Part shown: positions 33,685 to 42,023 of the stretch, one piece after another
How positions within the stretch are numbered: the stretch's first letter is position 1
Layout: each line of letters starts with the position of its first letter
Assembly (NCBI RefSeq): GCF_000226975.2
Contig: NZ_CP019285.1
Coordinates: 2,790,001 to 2,854,000 of the forward strand
Reading direction: 5' to 3'
Source of the DNA: Halobiforma lacisalsi AJ5
GTDB lineage: Archaea; Halobacteriota; Halobacteria; Halobacteriales; Natrialbaceae
Length of the DNA stretch: 64,000 bases
Made by a program: the position numbers and the translations under genes
The notes under the pieces: model-generated
Seen by the model: only the letters and a program-made list of their open reading frames with translations
Told to the model about the DNA's origin: nothing
The model's database searches: none

Positions 33685-35478
33685 ATGAGCGATGGAGGTG
33701 GCGTCGACGTGCCGGAGCCGCCCGACCGGCCGGAATCCGAACCGGGCGGGGACGGGAACCGCGGTACCGGCTCCGTCGACGTCCTCGGGACTGCACACGT
33801 CTCGCAAGCGAGCGTCGACGAAGTTCACGAAACCGTCGATCGCGACCAGCCCGACGTCGTCGCCGTCGAACTCGACGAGGGTCGCTACCGCCAGATGCAG
33901 GGCGGCACGCCCGACGACCTCGAGGCCGAGGACCTGCTGTCGGGCAACACCGTCTTCCAGTTTCTGGCCTACTGGATGCTGTCGTACGTCCAGTCACGGC
34001 TCGGCGACCAGTTCGACGTCGAACCCGGCGCCGACATGCAGGCCGCGATCGAGGCCGCGGAGCGAAACGGCAGCGGCGTCGCCCTGGTCGATCGTGACAT
34101 CCAGGTGACGATCCAGCGGTTCTGGCGGCGGCTCTCGTTTACCGAGAAACTGAAAATGATCGGCGGGCTCGCGCTCGGGATCACCGATCCGCGAACGATC
34201 GGGCTGGCCCTCGGCGCGGCTGCCGGCGTCCTCGCCGGGATCGTCCTCACCGTCTTCGTCGGGCCCTTCCTGGGGTACGGCGACGCCCTGTTACTCGGTG
34301 TCGAGAACCCGACGACGCTGCAGTACGTCGGCGCGGTCGGCGCCGGTGCCGTCGGCGGCGTTTTGCTCGGGCTCCTCTTTCTCCCCTCGCTGGAGACCGT
34401 CGCGGACGACGACGGCCGACTCGACGGGTTCACGGTACGCCTGCTGGGCGGTGCAGCGATCGGCATCGCCGCCTGTCTGGGACTCGTCGCTACCGGCACG
34501 TTCGTCGGCCCGTTCTCGGCGGCGAACCTCGAGGGGGCCGGCGTCTACTCGATCCGGGGCGCGCTCGGGGCCGTCGCCGGCCTCGGGTTCGGCGTCGTCG
34601 CGGGCGGGGTCCTCGGACTCCTCCTCGACGCCCTCGGCGGGGACGTCGAGGAGGTCGACGAGATCGACATCGAGGAGATGACCGACGGCGACGTCGTCGG
34701 CGCGATGATGGAGGAATTCCGCCAGTTCAGCCCGCGAGGGGCCAACGCCCTCATCGACGAACGGGACGCCTACATCGCCCACAACCTCCACCAACTGCGA
34801 CAGCAGGGGTACGAGGTGCTCGCCGTCGTGGGCGCGGGCCACCGGGCCGGCATCGAACGCTATCTCGCAAACCCCGAGGAACTGCCGCCGATGGAGTCGC
34901 TGACGGGCACCGCGTCGGGACGGCGGTTCTCGCCCGTGAAGCTGTTCGGCTATCTGGTGATGCTGGCTTTCTTCGGCTTCTTCTTCCTGCTGATCATGGC
35001 CGGCGTCAGGAACACGTTCCTGCTCCAGCTGTTCGCGGCGTGGTTCCTGTTCAACGGCATCTTCGCGTTCACGCTGGCCCGCCTGGCCGGCGCACGATGG
35101 TCGAGCGCCGGCGTCGGCGGCCTGGTCGCCTGGCTGACCAGCATCAACCCGATGCTCGCGCCGGGCTGGTTCGCCGGCTACGTCGAACTCAAACACCGCC
35201 CGGTCAACGTCCGCGACATCCAGACGCTCAACGAGATCGTCGGCGACACCGAGCGGCCGATCGGCGAGGCCGTCGAGGACATGTTCGACGTCCCGCTGTT
35301 CCGGCTGATCATGATCGTCGCGCTGACGAACATCGGGAGCCTGATCGCGACCGTGCTGTTCCCGCTCGTCGTGTTGCCGTACCTGGCACCCGACATCGGC
35401 GGCGTCGACGCCCTGATGAACGAACTGCTACGCGGAGCCGAGAACAGCCTCGAGTTGCTCCGGGAGGCGCTCCGATGA
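33685..35478 (+). CDS. TraB family membrane protein
   Basis: 597-residue TraB/PrgY-type protein. N-terminal domain (about 25-260) with V-L-G-T-A-H-V-S and V-A-V-E-L-D-E-G-R-Y, and the G-A-G-H-x-x-G (A-V-V-G-A-G-H-R-A-G-I) near 395, the conserved residues proposed to form a metal-dependent protease-like site. A multi-helix region lies around 165-310 and another at the C-terminus (about 420-575). In Enterococcus TraB/PrgY reduces pheromone activity; the archaeal role is unknown. The frame begins at 33505; ATG 33685 is chosen. It overlaps the next gene by ATGA. Confidence 0.88.
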   Translation: MSDGGGVDVPEPPDRPESEPGGDGNRGTGSVDVLGTAHVSQASVDEVHETVDRDQPDVVAVELDEGRYRQMQGGTPDDLEAEDLLSGNTVFQFLAYWMLSYVQSRLGDQFDVEPGADMQAAIEAAERNGSGVALVDRDIQVTIQRFWRRLSFTEKLKMIGGLALGITDPRTIGLALGAAAGVLAGIVLTVFVGPFLGYGDALLLGVENPTTLQYVGAVGAGAVGGVLLGLLFLPSLETVADDDGRLDGFTVRLLGGAAIGIAACLGLVATGTFVGPFSAANLEGAGVYSIRGALGAVAGLGFGVVAGGVLGLLLDALGGDVEEVDEIDIEEMTDGDVVGAMMEEFRQFSPRGANALIDERDAYIAHNLHQLRQQGYEVLAVVGAGHRAGIERYLANPEELPPMESLTGTASGRRFSPVKLFGYLVMLAFFGFFFLLIMAGVRNTFLLQLFAAWFLFNGIFAFTLARLAGARWSSAGVGGLVAWLTSINPMLAPGWFAGYVELKHRPVNVRDIQTLNEIVGDTERPIGEAVEDMFDVPLFRLIMIVALTNIGSLIATVLFPLVVLPYLAPDIGGVDALMNELLRGAENSLELLREALR

Positions 35479-36116
35479 GCGTGCGCGCCGACCGCCGGTC
35501 CCAGCCCGGGCCCGAGTTGACGTTCAGCGACAAGGAACTGTTCGACCTCGCGGTCTCCTGGCTCGTCCTGAGCGTCGCGTTCGCGCTGTTGCTCAGGCCG
35601 ATCCATCGGGTCGATGGAATCTCCCTCGGTTCGTTCGTGACGATGGTCGGGCTGAGCTTCGTGACCGTCGGGGTCGCCTTCCTGTTGCACGAACTCGCAC
35701 ACAAGGTCGTCGCGATCGAGTACGGCCAGATCGCCGAGTTCCGTGCCGACTATCAGATGTTGTTCCTGGCGATCATGAGCGCGCTGATCGGCTTCCTGTT
35801 TGCCGCGCCGGGAGCCGTCTACCACCGCGGCCGCATCACGAAACGGGAAAACGCCATGGTGGCGGTCGCCGGACCCGTGACCAACCACCTGCTCGCCGTG
35901 CTCTTTCTCCCGCTCATGGTGTTCGGGGGGTACCTCGGCGTGATCGGCCACATGGGCGTGCTCATCAACCTCTTCCTGGCAGCGTTCAACATGCTGCCGT
36001 TCGGCCCGCTCGACGGGAAGACCGTCCTCGAGTGGAACACGGGCGTCTTTGGGGCAGTCTTCGCTCTCAGCGTAGCGTTGCTCGCCGGGTTCGTCGTGCT
36101 GTTCGGGTTCTGGTGA
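35475..36116 (+). CDS. Site-2-type zinc metalloprotease (M50 family)
   Basis: 213-residue intramembrane metalloprotease. The zinc motif H-E-L-A-H (in L-L-H-E-L-A-H-K-V) is in the second or third membrane helix, and the third ligand region is N-M-L-P-F-G-P-L-D-G-K near residue 180. V-A-G-P-V-T-N lies between. The gene overlaps the TraB-family stop (ATGA at 35475-35478), implying coupled translation and a shared role at the membrane. Its substrate is unknown. Confidence 0.92.
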   Translation: MSVRADRRSQPGPELTFSDKELFDLAVSWLVLSVAFALLLRPIHRVDGISLGSFVTMVGLSFVTVGVAFLLHELAHKVVAIEYGQIAEFRADYQMLFLAIMSALIGFLFAAPGAVYHRGRITKRENAMVAVAGPVTNHLLAVLFLPLMVFGGYLGVIGHMGVLINLFLAAFNMLPFGPLDGKTVLEWNTGVFGAVFALSVALLAGFVVLFGFW

Positions 36117-36165
36117 CGGAGCCGTCGGGCCGCAATAGTATTTCGACGCTCGCACCAGACCGTTG

Positions 36166-36489
36166 ATGGCCGTTCCGCCCGACGATTCCAGTATGCACAC
36201 CGGCGACGGTGACGGAGCACGGGCGTCGAGCAGCGAGCACGAGGGAGTCATCGTCTGCGAAATCGACGAGCGCCACGACGTCGGGTGGCTCACCGACACG
36301 CTCCCGCGGCTGGTTCGGCTCCCCGGCGTGGAGTCGATCGATGTCGACCGTGACACGTTCGCGGACGCCGAGTACCTCCAGCTCGTCGTGACGTTCTCGT
36401 CGGAACGGGCATGGGCGCGGTTTGCGTCCGGCGACGGCTGTCGACTCGTCTCCGTTCTCGAGTCCCGGCTGGACCGACCGGGAACGTGA
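36166..36489 (+). CDS. Small hypothetical protein
   Basis: 107 residues, acidic and soluble: an unstructured N-terminus (about 1-28) and an alpha/beta body with V-I-V-C-E-I-D-E and L-V-V-T-F-S-S-E. No family recognised. A TTG immediately precedes the ATG at 36166. GTATTTCGACG about 28 bp upstream may be the TATA element. It lies between the M50 gene and purM in the same direction. Confidence 0.6.
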   Translation: MAVPPDDSSMHTGDGDGARASSSEHEGVIVCEIDERHDVGWLTDTLPRLVRLPGVESIDVDRDTFADAEYLQLVVTFSSERAWARFASGDGCRLVSVLESRLDRPGT

Positions 36490-36574
36490 CGATAGGGCGC
36501 GAGCCCGAGACGGCTCCGGTCGTAACCCGCGGGCGACCGGTGATCTTTTGCTCACACCGGTCAGTCGTTCGAAC

Positions 36575-37627
36575 ATGACCGAGTCCGCGGACGACGGCGA
36601 GGGCCAAAAGCAGGAGCAGGAGCAGGAGCAGGACCAGGACCAGGACCAGGACCAGGACCAGGACCAGGAGCGACTCACCTACGCCGACACCGGCGTCGAC
36701 ATCGAGGCCAGCGAGGACGCGACGGCGGCGCTGCTCGAGGCCTTCGGGAGCGATCTCACCACGGAGTACGCCGGTCTGCTCGACATCGGCGACCGCTACC
36801 TGGCGCTTGCGACCGACGGCGTCGGCACCAAACTGCTCGTCGCCGAGGCGATCGAGGACTACTCGACGGTCGGCATCGACTGCATCGCGATGAACGTCAA
36901 CGACCTCGTCGCCGCGGGCGTCGAACCCGTCGCATTCGTCGACTACCTCGCGATCGACGAACCCGACGAGGACGTGGCGAACGGGATCGGCGAGGGACTG
37001 GCCGTCGGCCTCGAGGAGGCCGACCTGACGATGCTCGGCGGCGAGACCGCGGTCATGCCCGACGTCGTTTCCGGGTTCGACCTCGCCGGGACCTGTGCGG
37101 GCCTGGCGGCGAAAGACGACGTGCTCGAGGGGGAGGCCGCGGTCGGCGACGCCCTCGTCGGGTTCCCCTCGAACGGGATCCACTCGAACGGGCTCACGCT
37201 GGCTCGCGAAGCCGTCACGCGCGATCACGAGTATACGGATCCGTTCCCGTACGGTGAGGGGACGATCGGCGAGGAACTCCTGCGCCCGACCCGGATCTAC
37301 ACGGACCTGCTCGAGCCGATGGGCGAGCACGGCGTTCGGGCAGCGGCCCACGTGACAGGCGGCGGCTGGACGAACCTCCTGCGGATGGGCGAGCACAAAT
37401 ACGTCATCGACGATCCGTTGCCCGCTCAGCCGGTCTTCGAGTTCGTCCAGGAGGAAGGCAACGTGACCGACGAGGAGATGCACCGGACGTTCAACATGGG
37501 CACCGGGTTCGTCGTCGCGCTCCCCGAGGACCGCGCCGCGGACCTCGTCGCCGAGACGGACGGTCGGGTAATCGGCCACGTCGAGGAGGGTGACTCCGTC
37601 GAGATACGGGGCCTCTCGCTGTCATAG
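36575..37627 (+). CDS. purM: Phosphoribosylformylglycinamidine cyclo-ligase
   Basis: 350-residue AIR synthetase, fifth step of purine synthesis: FGAM + ATP to aminoimidazole ribonucleotide. Conserved Y-A-D-T-G-V-D-I-E-A, A-T-D-G-V-G-T-K, G-I-D-C-I-A-M-N-V-N-D, G-G-E-T-A-V-M-P and A-H-V-T-G-G-G are all present. It carries an odd N-terminal extension (residues about 1-32) made of Gln-Glu and Gln-Asp dipeptides encoded by a hexanucleotide repeat. The real domain begins around residue 33; ATG 36575 is the only nearby start. Confidence 0.96.
   Translation: MTESADDGEGQKQEQEQEQDQDQDQDQDQDQERLTYADTGVDIEASEDATAALLEAFGSDLTTEYAGLLDIGDRYLALATDGVGTKLLVAEAIEDYSTVGIDCIAMNVNDLVAAGVEPVAFVDYLAIDEPDEDVANGIGEGLAVGLEEADLTMLGGETAVMPDVVSGFDLAGTCAGLAAKDDVLEGEAAVGDALVGFPSNGIHSNGLTLAREAVTRDHEYTDPFPYGEGTIGEELLRPTRIYTDLLEPMGEHGVRAAAHVTGGGWTNLLRMGEHKYVIDDPLPAQPVFEFVQEEGNVTDEEMHRTFNMGTGFVVALPEDRAADLVAETDGRVIGHVEEGDSVEIRGLSLS
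36611..36670 (+). repeat. Hexanucleotide microsatellite in purM
   Basis: Ten perfect-length 6-bp units in a row: three CAGGAG, six CAGGAC, one CAGGAG, encoding (Gln-Glu)3(Gln-Asp)6 Gln-Glu. As 6-bp units, length changes stay in frame. Confidence 0.95.
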
Positions 37628-37655
37628 TCGCCCGATATCGAGTTCCGGCTCCTGG

Positions 37656-38186
37656 TTACCGATCACCCATCGGCGTCGCGTCGTCGCTCACCCGGAGGTC
37701 GTCGAGTTCCGCGAGCAGGTCGTCGACGTCCGGCCGATCGAACGTCGATCGTCCCCGGTGGACGAAGGCCAGTTTCGGATCTTCGCTCCGAAGGTCGACG
37801 ATGACGACCTCGGGCATGCGGCCGAAGAAGTCGCTGACGTTCCCGAGAACCCCGAACCGAACGGGCTGATCGTAGGCGTCGCCGACGGCGGCGTCCGGAT
37901 CGGCGAGCAACGGAAACGGAAGGTCGTACTTCTCCTGCCACTCCGCCGCGCTCTCGCGCGGTTCCGGAAGGATCGAGACGACCGCTGCGTTCCGTTCCCG
38001 GAAGTCGTCGATCCTGTCGGCCAGTTCCCGAACCTGGCTTCGACAGTTCGTACAGTAATAGTCCCGCTGGAAGAACAGGACCGCGAACTCGAGGTCCTCC
38101 GGCAGGTCCGCGAGCGAGAACGGGTCGGGTCCCGGGCCGACGTTCGGCAGCGAGAAGTCGGTCGGCGCCGTCGGTTCGGTGGTCAT
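37656..38186 (-). CDS. Peroxiredoxin/redoxin family protein
   Basis: 176-residue thioredoxin-fold protein: P-E-D-L-E-F-A-V-L-F-F-Q-R-D-Y-Y-C45-T-N-C48-R motif replaces the usual peroxiredoxin T-x-x-C with a C-x-x-C-like pair, and F-P-L-L-A-D-P-D-A is peroxiredoxin-like. It probably reduces peroxides or disulfides in the cytoplasm. Convergent with purM. Reductant unknown. Confidence 0.88.
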   Translation of the reverse strand: MTTEPTAPTDFSLPNVGPGPDPFSLADLPEDLEFAVLFFQRDYYCTNCRSQVRELADRIDDFRERNAAVVSILPEPRESAAEWQEKYDLPFPLLADPDAAVGDAYDQPVRFGVLGNVSDFFGRMPEVVIVDLRSEDPKLAFVHRGRSTFDRPDVDDLLAELDDLRVSDDATPMGDR

Positions 38187-38234
38187 ACCGTCGTGTTCGC
38201 CCTCGGCCGGAAAAGCTCCATCCCTCCTCGGGGA

Positions 38235-38933
38235 TCAGCCCCCGTCGAACCGCCGTTCGATCTCGGCTTTCGTGTCCGCGATGACCTGCCGCTCGGCGCG
38301 TCGCATCGCCCGGATGGCCTCCTCGGTGTAGTCGATCGACGGGCTCGGCAGGGCGGCCGCGAACGGCCCGCCGAGGACCTCGCCCGGATCGATCTCGACC
38401 GCGAAGACGAACGCCTCCCCGTGTCGCTCGATCGGGCCGGTAAACGGGAAGACCTCCTCGGCGAGTTCGGTCGCTTCCGGGAGGTCGAACGCCGCGCGCG
38501 CCGCCGGCCAGAAGCGGTCCTCCGGCCGGTCGACGATCGGCGCGATCCCGTCGCCGAGACGCCGTAGCCGCTCGAGGACGGCCTCCTCGACGGCTCGCCG
38601 TTTCGCCGCCGAGACCCGCGGATCGAGCGCCTGGACGTAGCCGTCGCGTTCGAGCAACTCCTCCGCGAAGGCATCGATCGGCTCGTCCCCCTCGACGTAC
38701 TCCAGGACGAGGCGGAACTGCTCGAGCGAGCCCCGTCGGTAGGCGTTCAGTTCCGGTTCGACGACGGCCCGCTCGAGCGCGTCCGCGTTTGTCCGGAGTT
38801 TGTCGACGACGGCTCCGCCGGGGCCGAGTCCCGACCCCCGGAGCGCGCGGGCGACGCTGAACTCCCGTCTGGTCGCCTCGATCGTGTCGTCGAGGAACCG
38901 CTCGAACCCGTTCCTTGCGGCCGTTCGAGTCAT
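38235..38933 (-). CDS. Haloarchaeal hypothetical protein
   Basis: 232 residues, predicted almost wholly helical and soluble, rich in Arg/Glu/Ala (V-E-E-A-V-L-E-R-L-R-R-L, then A-M-R-R-A-E-R-Q-V-I-A). No domain recognised. The frame runs to 39065; ATG 38933 is preferred because the upstream part overlaps the promoter of the divergent UbiA gene. It is 48 bp from the peroxiredoxin gene and may share its transcript. Confidence 0.72.
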   Translation of the reverse strand: MTRTAARNGFERFLDDTIEATRREFSVARALRGSGLGPGGAVVDKLRTNADALERAVVEPELNAYRRGSLEQFRLVLEYVEGDEPIDAFAEELLERDGYVQALDPRVSAAKRRAVEEAVLERLRRLGDGIAPIVDRPEDRFWPAARAAFDLPEATELAEEVFPFTGPIERHGEAFVFAVEIDPGEVLGGPFAAALPSPSIDYTEEAIRAMRRAERQVIADTKAEIERRFDGG

Positions 38934-39024
38934 GTGGGCGGTTCTCAGGACGGGACCGTATTGAAGCTTCGTGGAATGTCGACCGACAGACATACCTTTT
39001 GCCGCTCCAACCTCGCACCGACTC

Positions 39025-39996
39025 GTGTCCGTCGCGAGACTTCGCTCGGCGGCCGTCGATCGCACGCCGCGACTCTGGTGTCTGTGGGCCGCGAGTCGAC
39101 CGAGCCAGGTCGCGCTCGTGTTGCTCGTCTATCTCCTCGGCGTCGGCCTCTCGACTGCGGGGCCGCCGGTAGCCGCTGCGGAGACCGCGACGGGGCCGAG
39201 CGAGGTGACCGCCGAGCCGTTCCTCGGACCGGTAGTTGACGGCGCACTCGCGTTGCTCCCCGTCACGGTCGCGATCCACTACGCCAACGAGTACGCCGAC
39301 GTCGAGACGGACGCCCTGACGGACCGGACGCCGTTTTCGGGCGGGAGCGGCGCGCTCGAGGCGACCGGCCTCCCGCCCGCTTTCCTCCGGCGGGCGACGA
39401 TCGTCGCAGTCGGCCTCTCGGCGGCCGCGATCGTCGCCGGTCTCGTCGCGGGGGCGTTGCCGCTCGAGACCGTTGGGCTGTTGGTCGCCATTTTGATTCC
39501 GGGGCTGGCTTACTCCCTACGGCCGCTGACGTTGATTCGCCGGGGTGTCGGCGAGTTCGTCAACGTGGCGCTCGGCGGACTGTTGCTCCCGCTGTACAGC
39601 GTTGCGGCCGTCTCACGACCGACCGAAATCGCCGCCCTCGCGGTCGTCCCCTTCGCGCTCGCGGTCGGCTGTAACCTGCTCGCGACCCACTGGCCGGACC
39701 GGGAGGCCGACGCCGCGGTCGGCAAACGGACCCTCGTCGTGCGGTGGTCGCCCGACCGGGTCCGGCGCGTCTACGCCGTACTGGCCGGGGCGGCCACGGC
39801 GGTTACCGTCGGACTGTGGGGAGTCGACGTCCTGCCGACGACCGTGGCGCTTGCCACACTTGGGCCTCTGGCCCTGCTCGGTCGAGGCTGGTGGGTACTG
39901 ACACGTCAGCGAAGCCCGTTTCCCTCGGTGCTCGCGATGGTCGGCGTCGCCGCAGGGTCGACCGCCGCGTGGTGGTGGGTCGGCGTCTTTTCGTGA
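39025..39996 (+). CDS. UbiA-family prenyltransferase
   Basis: 323-residue membrane prenyltransferase with about nine helices. The first aspartate-rich motif is N-E-Y-A-D-V-E-T-D and the second D-R-E-A-D-A-A-V-G-K-R-T, both needed for prenyl-diphosphate/Mg binding. The second resembles MenA-like enzymes, so menaquinone or an archaeal lipid/chlorophyll-like prenylation are options. Starts at GTG 39025, 30 bp after ACATACCTTTTGC, a TATA-like element. No quinone-synthesis neighbours support a choice of substrate. Confidence 0.87.
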   Translation: MSVARLRSAAVDRTPRLWCLWAASRPSQVALVLLVYLLGVGLSTAGPPVAAAETATGPSEVTAEPFLGPVVDGALALLPVTVAIHYANEYADVETDALTDRTPFSGGSGALEATGLPPAFLRRATIVAVGLSAAAIVAGLVAGALPLETVGLLVAILIPGLAYSLRPLTLIRRGVGEFVNVALGGLLLPLYSVAAVSRPTEIAALAVVPFALAVGCNLLATHWPDREADAAVGKRTLVVRWSPDRVRRVYAVLAGAATAVTVGLWGVDVLPTTVALATLGPLALLGRGWWVLTRQRSPFPSVLAMVGVAAGSTAAWWWVGVFS

Positions 39997-40081
39997 TGGA
40001 AGGCGAAAGCGAGACCCGGTTCCGTACGGATCGCATCCGACCGCGGACGGTTTTTACTTCGAGCGGCCGAAGGACCGACCG

Positions 40082-40837
40082 ATGGCAGATCCGTTCGACG
40101 GCCGCGACGACGAGGTTGGAGAGGCCTCGACAGGGGGCCGACCGCCGTCGACCGATCCGACGACGCTGGCTCGAGACCTCCTCGAGCGCGTCAGGCGAGG
40201 GGAGTCGGCGGACGGCCACCTGCGGGCGCTGGCCGACCTCTCGAGGGCGGACCTCGAACCGCTCCGGAACGACCCGCGGGCGGCGCTCGCGTTCTGGCTG
40301 AACGCGTACAACGCGGCCGCGCAGTTGCTGCTCGAGCGGAACCCGGAGCTGTTCGACTCCCGCTGGCGGTTCTTCCGCGCGGAGGCGCTTGCGGTCGCCG
40401 GCGTCGGGTTGAGCCTGGACGACGTCGAACACGGCATCCTCCGGGGCGCGCGATCGAAGTACGGGCTGGGCTATCTGCCGCGACTGTCCCGGTCGGGCCT
40501 CCCGAAGGCGTACCGGCTCGAGCCCGACCCCCGAATCCACTTCGCGCTCAACTGCGGGGCCGCGAGCTGTCCCCTAATTCGACCCTACGATCCCGAGACG
40601 GTCGACGCTGCGCTCGACCGGGCGACGCGGACCCACCTCGAGACGACGGTCGATTACGATCCCGAGCGCGACCGCGTGCGGGTGCCGCGATACTGCCTGT
40701 GGTTCCTCGGCGACTTCGGCGGTCGCTCGGGGCTGTACGAGTTCCTCCGGGAGTTCGACCGGCTTCCGGAGGGTGCGAGGCCGTCGCTGCGGTTTCGTGA
40801 CTACGACTGGACGAAGACGCCCCGGATGTTCGCCTAA
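40082..40837 (+). CDS. DUF547 domain protein
   Basis: 251-residue protein with the DUF547 core: A-F-W-L-N-A-Y-N-A near residue 65, I-L-R-G (residues about 120), and H-F-A-L-N-C-G-A-A-S-C-P near 160, the Cys/His/Asn signature of a papain-like fold suggested for this family. Followed by Y-C-L-W-F-L-G-D-F. Enzyme activity is not established. No signal peptide, so cytoplasmic. Preceded by GGTTTTTACTTC, a TATA-like element, about 28 bp upstream. Confidence 0.9.
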   Translation: MADPFDGRDDEVGEASTGGRPPSTDPTTLARDLLERVRRGESADGHLRALADLSRADLEPLRNDPRAALAFWLNAYNAAAQLLLERNPELFDSRWRFFRAEALAVAGVGLSLDDVEHGILRGARSKYGLGYLPRLSRSGLPKAYRLEPDPRIHFALNCGAASCPLIRPYDPETVDAALDRATRTHLETTVDYDPERDRVRVPRYCLWFLGDFGGRSGLYEFLREFDRLPEGARPSLRFRDYDWTKTPRMFA

Positions 40838-40844
40838 CTCCGTT

Positions 40845-41372
40845 CTACCGATCGGCTTCGGCGTCGGACGCCGCCGCTTTCCCCGTCGCCGACCGTATCG
40901 CGTCGAACTCCTCGTCGCTGTAGGCGATAAAGCGCACGTCCTCGAGCGTCTCAGGGTCGTATTCATCGATCTCTTCGCCGATGATCTCCGCCCCCTCGCG
41001 CAGGTCGAACCCGGCGACGCCACAGCCAAGCGCCGGGAGCACGAGCGACTCGCAGCCGAGTTCGTCCGCCGTCTCGAGCGCGTTCCAGGTGGCATCCCGA
41101 ATGCTCGCTTCGGTGGCTTCTCCGTCCCCGTAGTGGGGCATCGCGGCCGCGTGGATCACGTGATCGGCGTCCAGGTCGTAGGCGTCGGTGACGGCGACCT
41201 CACCCAGTTCGACCGGCCCCTGCTCCATGGCCTCCTCGTTGATCCCTTCACCCGCGCCGCGTCGGAGCGCGCCGGCGACGCCCGACCCCATCCGGAGGCT
41301 GGTGCCGGCGGCATTGACGAGCGCGTCGGCAGACTGTGCGGCGATGTCGCCCTGGACGACGTCGTACTTCAT
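40845..41372 (-). CDS. Macrodomain protein (ADP-ribose-binding)
   Basis: 175-residue macrodomain of the O-acetyl-ADP-ribose deacetylase class. G-D-I-A-A-Q-S-A-D-A-L-V-N-A-A (9-23) with the ligand-binding Asp/Asn, then M-G-S-G-V-A-G-A-L and a late L-P-A-L-G-C-G-V-A-G-F phosphate loop. It likely binds or removes ADP-ribose derivatives. ATG 41372 chosen over upstream in-frame extension to 41459. Convergent with DUF547, 7 bp apart. Confidence 0.92.
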   Translation of the reverse strand: MKYDVVQGDIAAQSADALVNAAGTSLRMGSGVAGALRRGAGEGINEEAMEQGPVELGEVAVTDAYDLDADHVIHAAAMPHYGDGEATEASIRDATWNALETADELGCESLVLPALGCGVAGFDLREGAEIIGEEIDEYDPETLEDVRFIAYSDEEFDAIRSATGKAAASDAEADR

Positions 41373-41515
41373 ACGCGTATGTACGACCGCGACCAGTTTG
41401 AAAGTAGCCTCTCCCCACGTTCGAACGCACCGGGACGCTGGCGGGTGCTCTCCGATCACTACCGCGGGACCGGTTCGGTTCCCAGAGAGTTAGGTCGACC
41501 AAAACCCTTTTAGAT

Positions 41516-41529
41516 TTAGGCCCGCCTAA
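41516..41529. promoter_or_regulatory. TTAGGC-CC-GCCTAA palindrome, DtxR/SirR-like operator
   Basis: A perfect 6-2-6 dyad positioned where transcription of the gene at 41539 should begin, downstream of a CCTTTTAGAT TATA-like element (41506-41515). An extra TTAGG half-site occurs at 41490-41494. The core TTAGG...CCTAA matches DtxR-family metal-repressor operators in archaea and bacteria; the regulator itself is not in the window. Confidence 0.55.
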
Positions 41530-41538
41530 CTCCACGTG

Positions 41539-41706
41539 ATGGACGTACCCGCCCGCAGGCAGGACACCGATGCCGACGAAGAACTCGAGGAGCCGGCAAC
41601 GATCGTGACCAGCCACGAGACGCGCCCCGGCAAGATCGTGTTCACCGAGCGCGACAACGCCGACGGCTGGATCGCGACCGATCTCACCGTCGACCTCGAG
41701 CGGTAG
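41539..41706 (+). CDS. 55-residue haloarchaeal protein (DUF7331-like)
   Basis: Short acidic protein beginning M-D-V-P-A-R-R-Q-D, followed by E-E-P-A-T-I-V-T-S-H-E and ending G-W-I-A-T-D-L-T-V-D-L-E-R. The second half looks like a conserved beta hairpin (G-K-I-V-F-T-E-R-D-N-A-D-G-W-I). It resembles a small haloarchaeal family that I recall as DUF7331. The TTAGGCCCGCCTAA box in its promoter suggests metal (iron/manganese)-dependent expression. Confidence 0.7.
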   Translation: MDVPARRQDTDADEELEEPATIVTSHETRPGKIVFTERDNADGWIATDLTVDLER

Positions 41707-42023
41707 CGGCGGTCCTCCCGTTCCCCGCTGACTCCCTTCGCCAGCCTTCGCCTCATCCGTCTCCGTACCTCCATCCCCCACTTTCCCCTCATCCCGTCTG
41801 CGTACCGCCGTCACCAATGCTCCGTTTTCCGTCTCCGACCAGTCGTGATAGTCGAGACCAGTCGGTCCTGCAGGGGGATACGATGGGCTCTGGACCCGAA
41901 CCGATCGAGTATCGAATCGACGGGGCGCTCTCTCGGTGTAACAGCGGCAAAAAACTAGTCCGATCCCGTCCCGACCGACCGGGACGACACCGACCGACGC
42001 GGGAGCGCCGAACGTCGTCGACG
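41707..42023. other. Gap before dpsA, no convincing gene
   Basis: 317 bp between two convergent genes. Open frames exist in both directions but show no family resemblance or start signals; the stretch is Pro/Arg-rich in all frames, as expected from GC-rich noncoding DNA. Confidence 0.4.
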
